NCBI GenBank assembly: GCA_031548325.1
Contig: JAVBRE010000111.1
Span: 1-36,717, forward strand
From: FLUQ01 sp031548325
GTDB lineage: Bacteria; Desulfobacterota; Desulfovibrionia; Desulfovibrionales; Desulfovibrionaceae
DNA: 36,717 nt
Reading direction: 5' to 3'
This document shows, one piece after another, positions 31,093-36,717 of the stretch; position 1 is the first letter of the stretch, and each line of letters begins with the position of its first letter. The position numbers and the translations under genes are program-made. Under the pieces are notes generated by a model. The model made no database searches. It saw only the letters and a program-made list of their open reading frames with translations, and had not been told where the DNA came from.

Positions 31093-31584
31093 ATGCCGCA
31101 AGTCGCTATTTTTATGGGCAGCCTGTCTGACGAGTCCGTGGTCCGGCCCTGCGTGGAACTGCTTGACTCGATGGGCATCAGTTACCATTTCACGGTGACC
31201 TCGGCCCACCGTACGCCGGAACGCACCGAAGCCCTGGTGGACAGGCTGGAAAAAGAAGGCTGCCGGGTCTTCATCTGCGCCGCGGGCATGGCCGCGCATC
31301 TGGCCGGGGCTGTGGCCGCCCGCACGGTGAAGCCGGTCATCGGCATTCCCGTGGCCGCGTCGGTGTTGAACGGCATGGATGCCCTGCTTTCCACGGTGAT
31401 GATGCCGCCGGGCTTTCCCGTGGCCACCGTGGCCCTGGACAAGGCCGGAGCGCGCAACGCGGCGTACCTGGCGGCCCAGATCCTGGCGCTCGACGATGCG
31501 GCCCTGGCCGGACGGCTGCGTGACGCCCGGCAGGTCTTCAAGGACGATGTGGAAAAAGCCGCCGCCACGCTGCAGGGGGCCTGA
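31093..31584 (+). CDS. purE: N5-carboxyaminoimidazole ribonucleotide mutase
   Basis: A 163-residue class I PurE that moves the carboxyl of N5-CAIR to give CAIR in purine synthesis. MGSLSDE near the N-terminus, TSAHRTPER with the catalytic His, AGMAAHLAGAVAA (class I usually AGGAAHLPG) and the C-terminal AGARNAAYLAAQILAL are present. ATG 31093 follows AAGGAG. It is separated from purD by a repeat element and followed directly by a lipoprotein gene, the latter starting at the base after the purE stop. Confidence 0.95.
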   Translation: MPQVAIFMGSLSDESVVRPCVELLDSMGISYHFTVTSAHRTPERTEALVDRLEKEGCRVFICAAGMAAHLAGAVAARTVKPVIGIPVAASVLNGMDALLSTVMMPPGFPVATVALDKAGARNAAYLAAQILALDDAALAGRLRDARQVFKDDVEKAAATLQGA

Positions 31585-32091
31585 TTGCGCCGTAATCAGA
31601 AAAAACCGCTCCGGCTTCTGGTCTGCGCGCTGCTCGTACTGGCCTTGCAGGGCTGCGGCAGTCAGGGGCCGCCCAGCGTGCTTCTGATCATGGACGGGCC
31701 GCCGTTGTTCATCGCCGTGGATGTCGCGGGCAAACCCATGCACGGATTTCTGGACAGAAAAGCCATGGCCGGAGCGGGCCGCGTTCTGCTTTACGACCAA
31801 CAAAACGCTGTGACCTGCACGGGCGAGATGGACGCGCCCGCCACGGACAAAGGACGGCTGTACGTGACCCTGACCTGCAGCGACGGCAGGGAAATGGCCC
31901 TCGGCCTGCGCAACCTGGGGCCGGACCAGGGTATGGGCGTCGGCCGCTTGCGGGACACGGGGGAACGTCTGACTCTTTTTTATCACCCCTGCGAAGACGA
32001 AGCCCGCCGCCGTCTGGCCCGAGTCAAAACCGACATCGCCAAAGGGGAAACGGCCAGGGTTGAAATGACGAAGCAGACGGAGAAAAAATAA
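31585..32091 (+). CDS. small lipoprotein of unknown function
   Basis: A 168-residue protein with a lipoprotein signal peptide: basic RRNQKKPLR, a hydrophobic stretch and lipobox L21-Q-G-C24. The mature part has no family I recognise; it contains LLIMDGPPLFIAVDVAGKP and a later CTGEMDAPATDKGRLYVTLTCSDGR with two cysteines that could pair. The start must be TTG 31585, which directly abuts the purE stop (TGATTG) with GGGGG about 8 nt upstream, because no ATG or GTG precedes the signal peptide. It is probably co-transcribed with purE and exported to the periplasmic side of the envelope. Confidence 0.75.
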   Translation: MRRNQKKPLRLLVCALLVLALQGCGSQGPPSVLLIMDGPPLFIAVDVAGKPMHGFLDRKAMAGAGRVLLYDQQNAVTCTGEMDAPATDKGRLYVTLTCSDGREMALGLRNLGPDQGMGVGRLRDTGERLTLFYHPCEDEARRRLARVKTDIAKGETARVEMTKQTEKK

Positions 32092-32124
32092 CGAAGCCTC
32101 AGGCCCCGTTCTCATCCGGCATTT

Positions 32125-32751
32125 TTACAAACCGTTCCAGAAAGCGGGCCAGAGTTTCATCAGTTCGCGGCAGGCCTTGCCCCGGTGGCTGCGGCTGTTT
32201 TTTTCATCCGGGCTCATCTCGGCGGCGGTTTTGCCGCAAGCGGGATCAAAAAACACCGGGTCATAGCCGAAACCGCCCGTCCCGGCCGGGGCGTGGGCCA
32301 ATCGCCCTTCCCAGGCGCCTTCGGCGACGATTTGCGTCCCGTCCGGCGCTGCCGCGGCCATGGCGGAGCGGAAGCGGACGGAGCGCCGCCCGTCGGGAAC
32401 ATGGCGCATGGCGGCCAGCACTTTGGCTGTGTTGCGCTCGTCCGTGGCGGGTTTGCCCGGCTCTTCGCCGTAACGGGCGGAATAAACGCCCGGCGCGCCG
32501 CCCAGCGCATCCACTTCCAGACCGGAATCGTCGGCCACGGCCACCAGGCCTGTACTATCGCTGACGGTACGCGCCTTGATCAGCGCGTTTTCGGCAAATG
32601 TCGCGCCGGTTTCCGCTATTTCGCCGATATCGGGAAAAGCGTCCAGACCGGCAACAGCCACGCCGAAGGGTTGCAGCAGAACAGCCAGTTCGGCTACCTT
32701 GCCCTTGTTGCGGGTGGCCAGTACAACCGTGTTATTCGGGTTCTGTTTCAT
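32125..32751 (-). CDS. rdgB: XTP/dITP pyrophosphatase (RdgB/HAM1 family)
   Basis: A 208-residue house-cleaning enzyme that hydrolyses non-canonical purine triphosphates (dITP, XTP) to monophosphates. Motifs are VVLATRNKGKVAEL at the N-terminus, TFAENALIKARTVS, VADDSGLEVDALGGAPGVYSARY, the GTGGFGYDPVFF signature and SHRGKA near the end. ATG 32751 lies inside the 3' end of the sensor kinase gene (20-bp overlap), so the two are translated from one transcript. It converges on the lipoprotein gene with only 33 bp between them and no hairpin. Confidence 0.95.
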   Translation of the reverse strand: MKQNPNNTVVLATRNKGKVAELAVLLQPFGVAVAGLDAFPDIGEIAETGATFAENALIKARTVSDSTGLVAVADDSGLEVDALGGAPGVYSARYGEEPGKPATDERNTAKVLAAMRHVPDGRRSVRFRSAMAAAAPDGTQIVAEGAWEGRLAHAPAGTGGFGYDPVFFDPACGKTAAEMSPDEKNSRSHRGKACRELMKLWPAFWNGL

Positions 32752-34234
32752 AGCGTTTGGGAATGACGGCCAGCGCGGGCTTCAGGGCCAGACTTACGGT
32801 GGTCCCCTTGCCGGGCTGACTGGCGAGCAGCACCTTGCCGCCCATTTCGCCTATGATTTTGCGGGTCATGGCCAGTCCCAGGCCCGATCCTTTGTCCTTG
32901 GTGCTGAAAAAGGGACTGAAAACCTGTTCGTGCAATTCCGGCGGAATGCCGGGCCCGTCGTCCGCCACCTCCAGATAGACCATGGCCTCCGCGAAACGGC
33001 TGCGCACGGTCACGGCGCCGCCTTCCGACAGGGCTTCCTGAGCGTTCTTGATCAGGTTGATCAGACACTGCTTGATCATTTCCGCGTTGCCGTGCGCTTT
33101 GGGCAGATCAGGGGCAAGCTCCAGTTTGATGGCGATATGCCTGTCCTCGCCGCCGATGCCCATCAGTTCCACCGTTTGTTCCGCCACCTCGTTGACGGCC
33201 ACTTCGCCCACGGTCTGGTCCGTGGGGCGCGCGAAGTTGATGATGCTTTTGAGTATCTCGTCCAGCCGGCGCGACTCTTCAAGGATGATCCGCACTTTTT
33301 CGCGCGCGGCTTCATCCAGCGACGGCGCGCGCAAAAGGGAGTTGGCGAACCCGCCGATGGCGAAAAGCGGATTGCGGATCTCGTGCGCGATATAGGTCGA
33401 CAACTCGCCGATGGCCGCCATTTTCTGCGACTGCTGCAAACGCTGCTCTATCTGCACGTGGGCCGTGGTGTCGCTGCGCATCAGCACCAGCCGCTTGCTG
33501 TGCGAATATTCGTCCCCGATGGGAAAACCGTAAACCCGAAAATAACGCATACGCCCGTCAGGCGTGACCTTGGTGTAGATTTCCGAGACACGCTGCCCGC
33601 TGGTCATGGCCTTTTCATAAGGGCAGACCTCGCTCGCGCCGCAGCACATATCCAGCCCGTCAATGTCGCGGCAAGCCCGGCCGATATAGTCGGCTTTTGT
33701 CCCACCCCACTTCTGTACGGCGTGGCCGTTGATCTCGATGATTCTGCCCCGCGAATCCAGAATCAGGACCTCTTCTTCGATCTGGTCGATAAGGGCGGAA
33801 AAAAGGTTGCGCTCGCGGCGCAGCCGCGCCGCGCCGCCGATAACCAGAGCGCCTTCGGCCGTGGCCGAACAAAACTGACGCACGGTTTCTTCGGTGATCA
33901 GCGCCACGCCCGTGGGCGCGCAGGCGCGCAAGGCCGCCATGCCCGAACCGTCCGGGGTGAGGTCGCAGACCAGTTGCAGGTCCGGGTTGGCCGCAAAAAG
34001 AGTTTCGCAGTCTTTGTATTCCGGCGTATTGGCAAAGGGTTCGGGCAGCAGCAAAGGCATGCCCGCGTCAAAAGTCACCCAGCCGGCCATACGCACCCAG
34101 GGAAAGGTTTCCGCGAATTCTCCCCGGCTGAGAATACCCATCAGCAGTTCCCAGGTGGGACCGCTGCCCACCAGGGCCAGAACGAACTCCTCGTGCCGCG
34201 CGCCGCGCTTGACGATGGTATTTTGCTGTTGCAT
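32732..34234 (-). CDS. sensor histidine kinase with unusual Rossmann-like N-terminal region and Cys-containing PAS
   Basis: A 500-residue soluble kinase. Residues about 1-130 start with FVLALVGSGPTWELL and continue to DLTPDGSGMAALRACAPTG, which looks like a nucleotide-binding Rossmann-type region rather than a standard sensor. A PAS domain (about 145-260) contains DMCCGASEVCPYEKA, three cysteines that could hold a cofactor. HisKA has H284 in AHEIRNPLFAIGG, and the ATPase domain shows NLIKNAQEAL, DDGPGIPPE and GSGLGLAMTRK. No receiver domain is attached. ATG 34234 is preferred over 34252 for GGAGG at 5 nt. It is divergent from rimO and overlaps rdgB. Confidence 0.87.
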   Translation of the reverse strand: MQQQNTIVKRGARHEEFVLALVGSGPTWELLMGILSRGEFAETFPWVRMAGWVTFDAGMPLLLPEPFANTPEYKDCETLFAANPDLQLVCDLTPDGSGMAALRACAPTGVALITEETVRQFCSATAEGALVIGGAARLRRERNLFSALIDQIEEEVLILDSRGRIIEINGHAVQKWGGTKADYIGRACRDIDGLDMCCGASEVCPYEKAMTSGQRVSEIYTKVTPDGRMRYFRVYGFPIGDEYSHSKRLVLMRSDTTAHVQIEQRLQQSQKMAAIGELSTYIAHEIRNPLFAIGGFANSLLRAPSLDEAAREKVRIILEESRRLDEILKSIINFARPTDQTVGEVAVNEVAEQTVELMGIGGEDRHIAIKLELAPDLPKAHGNAEMIKQCLINLIKNAQEALSEGGAVTVRSRFAEAMVYLEVADDGPGIPPELHEQVFSPFFSTKDKGSGLGLAMTRKIIGEMGGKVLLASQPGKGTTVSLALKPALAVIPKRYETEPE

Positions 34235-34337
34235 GTGGCCCTCCGGCGGCATACACTTCCGCCCGCGCGCAAAAAACGCCTTTCTACCGGCGCGCGCTTC
34301 GCGCGGATATCCGCTTTCATAAACCTTAGAGAACCAT

Positions 34338-35639
34338 ATGGCAAATATCTAGTCCATCAGCCTGGGTTGCCCCAAGAACAGGGTGGACACCGAACGCCTG
34401 ATCGGCGGCGTGCCGGGCGCGGGTGTGGTGGAGCGCATGGAGGATGCCGACTGCATCCTCATCAACACCTGCGCCTTTATCGCCCCGGCCGTGCAGGAAT
34501 CGGTACGGACCGTGCTCGACGCCGCCGCCGAGCGGGCGGAACTTGCCCGGACGGAAAAACCTTTGCTGGCCGTCGCGGGCTGTCTGGTGGGACGGTACGG
34601 CATACCCGCCCTGTCGCCCGACCTGCCGGAAGTGGATCTCTGGCTGGACAACCGCGAACTCGCCGCATGGCCGGACAAGCTGAACGCGGCCCTGGCCGCG
34701 CGAGGCGCGAGAGCGACCGGCGAACTCGCAGGCCGCATGCTCTCCACCGGCCCGTCGTACGCCTGGCTGAAAATCAGCGACGGCTGCGACCACGCCTGTT
34801 CCTTTTGCACCATTCCGGCCATTCGCGGCTCCTTCGTCAGCAGCCCGGCTCCGGACCTGGTGCGCGAGGCGCGCGAACTGCTGGATGCCGGGGTCTCCGA
34901 GCTGGTCCTGGTGGCCCAGGACAGTACGGCCTGGGGCAAGGATATCGGGCGGAACCTCACCGGTTTGCTGGAAGAACTGCTGCCTCTCTCCGGTCTGGAA
35001 CGGCTGCGGCTCATGTATCTGTATCCCGCCGGACTCGGTCGCGATCTGCTGGGTTTTCTGCGCGGAGCGGACAAACCTTTCGTGCCTTACTTCGACATCC
35101 CCGTGCAGCACGCACATGGCGGCATCCTTGCCCGCATGGGACGCCCCTTTGCTCGCGACCCCAGAGCCGCCTTAGATCGGGTGCGCGAATATTTCCCCGA
35201 AGCGGCCCTGCGCACCAGCCTCATCGTGGGTTTTCCCGGCGAGACGGACGCGCAGTTTCAGGAACTTTGCGATTTCGTGCGTGAAACGCGCTTCACCCAT
35301 CTGGGGGTTTTCGCCTATCAGGCCGAAGAAGGCACGACCGCGGCCGCCATGCCCGGCCAGGTGCCGGACAGGGTCAAGCAGTGGCGGCGCGACAGCCTGA
35401 TGGAACTACAGGCGGAAATCAGCGAAGAGATACTGGCGGCATACGTGGGGCAACGGCTGGATATCCTGGTCGACGCCCCGCATCCGGAATGGCCCGGGCT
35501 TTTCACCGGCCGGGCCTGGTTCCAGGCTCCGGAAATAGACGGTGTGACCTACGTCAGCGGCCCCGGCGTGAAAGCGGGCGCGGTCGTCAGTGCGGAAATC
35601 GTGGAAAGCCAGACCTACGACCTGGTGGCTTTGGTTTAA
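34338..35639 (+). CDS. rimO: ribosomal protein uS12 methylthiotransferase RimO, interrupted by an in-frame TAG at codon 5
   Basis: RimO adds a methylthio group to an aspartate of ribosomal protein uS12, using a radical SAM cluster and an auxiliary 4Fe-4S cluster. From ATG 34338 the frame reads M-A-N-I-TAG-S-I-S-L-G-C-P-K-N-R-V-D, so the amber codon (34350-34352) precedes C11, first of three auxiliary-cluster cysteines (C11, C45, C82). The radical SAM motif is C150, C154, C157 in DGCDHACSFC, and a TRAM-like domain ends the protein. The first usual start after the stop is GTG 34383, which omits C11. The rest is undamaged. Possibilities are recent inactivation, suppression or recoding, a non-standard start (CTG 34362), or a sequence error. 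The ribosome-binding site is also weak. Confidence 0.85.
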
Positions 35640-35650
35640 CGACAGATCCT

Positions 35651-35710
35651 CAAAGGGGCTCCGCCCCTTTGAAACCCCGCAAGGGGTCTGATACCCCTTG
35701 ACCCCGCATT
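35651..35710. repeat. GC-rich palindromic repeat, copy D (after rimO)
   Basis: CAAAGGGGC-TCC-GCCCCTTTG (35651-35671) is followed by CCCCGCAAGGGG and GGGGTCTGATACCCC, then CCTTGACCCCGCATTGCG. This is the single-arm form of the repeat seen at 7152 and 30919. It may also act as a terminator for the convergent rimO and sugar transferase genes. Confidence 0.65.
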
Positions 35711-35762
35711 GCGCAAAATCGCCGCCTGACGCAGTATCACGCCAAAGCAGGCCGCTGCCGCG

Positions 35763-36717
35763 TCATCGGGCGCCTGCGGGAAAAAGGACCACGCCGATGG
35801 TCTTCAGGATGATTTTCAATTCCAGCAGCGCGGACAGATGCTTGATGTAATAGAGGTCGTATTCCAGCTTCATGCGCGAATCTTCCAGGCTGGCCCCATA
35901 GGGATACATGACCTGGGCCCAGCCGGTGACTCCGGGCTTCACCGTGTGCCGCACATAGTAGAAAGGAATTTTTTCCGACAGATCCTTCACGAATTCCATG
36001 CGTTCGGGCCGAGGGCCGATGACGCTCATGTCGCCGATGAGCACATTCCAGAGCTGGGGCAGCTCGTCAATGCGGGTCTTGCGGATAAAGGCCCCCACTT
36101 TTGTCACCCGCGGATCCTTTTTGGCGGCCCAGACCGCGCCGTCCTTTTCCGCATCCACCCGCATGGAGCGGATTTTATACACCGTGAATTCCTTTTCGTG
36201 CAGGCCCACCCGCTTCTGCGTGTAGATGACCGGCCCACGCGATTCCCACCGCACAGCCAAAGCTGTGAGCAGCACCACCGGCAGGGCGACCACGCCTAGG
36301 GCCAGGGCAAAGGCGATATCAAAGGCCCGCTTGGCCCGGCGGAAAATCAGGCTGACGTTGAGGTTAAAACCATCCTCCATCAACAGCCAGTCTTCGTGTA
36401 TGAGGTCCACCGGCACGCGACGGGCCAGGCGTTCATACATGCCGCGCATGTCTTCGACCCACAGGCCCTGCAGTTTCGCGTTGAACAGCTCGCGAGCCAA
36501 CGGGGCCTCCAGGCTGTCGGCCAGCAGAAAAACCCGGTTGGCTCCGGTCTTGCTTACCGCGTCCAGCGTCTCGCCGTATGTGCCCAGCCAGGGCCCGGCA
36601 ATCTTCTCATCGGCCCCCGGCTCGCCCAGATAGCCCGCTACTTCCACCTGGGGCATGAATTTCATGAGCAGCGCACGGGCCCGGCCGACCTTGTCCGCGC
36701 CGATAAAAATGACGCGC
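35763..36717 (-). CDS. undecaprenyl-phosphate sugar phosphotransferase (exopolysaccharide initiating enzyme), partial
   Basis: The C-terminal 317 codons of a sugar transferase; the frame is open to the window edge (upstream codons read RVIFIGADKVGRARALLM), so the N-terminus is outside. The first part is the CoA-binding-like domain common in WbaP/EpsL-type proteins. After one membrane segment (AFDIAFALALGVVALPVVLL) comes the catalytic bacterial sugar transferase domain with GPVIYTQKRVGLHEKEF, KIRSMRVDAE, RKTRIDELPQLWNVLIGDMS, IGPRPER and KPGVTGWAQV. It moves a sugar-1-phosphate to undecaprenyl phosphate at the inner membrane, the first step of a capsule, exopolysaccharide or O-antigen unit. 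Confidence 0.92.
   Translation of the reverse strand, partial: RVIFIGADKVGRARALLMKFMPQVEVAGYLGEPGADEKIAGPWLGTYGETLDAVSKTGANRVFLLADSLEAPLARELFNAKLQGLWVEDMRGMYERLARRVPVDLIHEDWLLMEDGFNLNVSLIFRRAKRAFDIAFALALGVVALPVVLLTALAVRWESRGPVIYTQKRVGLHEKEFTVYKIRSMRVDAEKDGAVWAAKKDPRVTKVGAFIRKTRIDELPQLWNVLIGDMSVIGPRPERMEFVKDLSEKIPFYYVRHTVKPGVTGWAQVMYPYGASLEDSRMKLEYDLYYIKHLSALLELKIILKTIGVVLFPAGAR

Noticed and set aside
34350..34352. General reassignment of TAG to an amino acid
   Set aside because: ahbC, the M20 peptidase gene, rpsR, dnaB and the Trp leader all end naturally in TAG, so TAG works as a stop here; only local readthrough remains possible.

Overview
The window is GC-rich, densely coded DNA from a sulfate-reducing Desulfovibrio-type bacterium (Desulfovibrionaceae; inference). 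The main grounds are a siroheme-dependent (Ahb) heme pathway clustered with hemB, small 4.5S-type SRP RNA, LptD (so a Gram-negative envelope), and several large multi-PAS sensor kinases. Nearly all genes are housekeeping; I see no phage, IS element, CRISPR array, tRNA or rRNA.

Layout. 1-1245: a stand-alone DUF2156 protein and a hairpin-rich convergent gap. 1246-4230 (-): a membrane hybrid histidine kinase. 4390-9792 (-): a heme cluster in the order M20 peptidase, ahbC, hemB, ahbD, siroheme decarboxylase subunit, with a different palindromic repeat in each of the two gaps around hemB. 9932-10080 (+): SRP RNA with promoter and terminator. 10191-16073 (+): the elongation module mreB-mreC-mreD-mrdA-rodA followed by a bactofilin. 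16422-17777 (+): a GntP-type permease, converging on lptD (-) through a 17-bp bidirectional terminator. 20417-24245 (+): alr, then rpsF-rpsR-rplI-dnaB from a near-consensus promoter. 24359-27922 (+): a cytosolic hybrid kinase with five tandem near-identical PAS units. 28031-29541 (-): an aryl-acid CoA ligase gene preceded by a Trp-rich leader peptide and a terminator. 29629-32091 (+): purD, purE and a small lipoprotein. 32125-34234 (-): a sensor kinase and rdgB. 34338-35639 (+): rimO, with an in-frame amber codon. 35763-36717 (-): a partial sugar transferase that runs off the window.

How it fits together. Ahb proteins and HemB supply both ends of heme synthesis through siroheme. MreBCD, PBP2, RodA and the bactofilin form one cell-shape set. 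purD and purE are de novo purine genes, and RdgB cleans up purine nucleotides. Three sensor kinases lack a dedicated neighbouring response regulator; two carry their own receiver domain.

Most worth a second look: (1) a classical trpL-like attenuator (leader peptide ending GWWRAW, mutually exclusive stems, terminator with a T-run) in front of a phenylacetate-CoA ligase family gene, suggesting tryptophan-starvation control of aryl-acid salvage; (2) a replicative helicase DnaB whose Walker A lysine is glutamine; (3) an amber codon at codon 5 of rimO, upstream of an essential cluster cysteine; (4) five 387-bp in-phase PAS repeats; (5) an apparent ATT start for mreC; (6) a 124-bp terminal-inverted-repeat element and a family of bipartite GC-rich palindromic repeats in the gaps.
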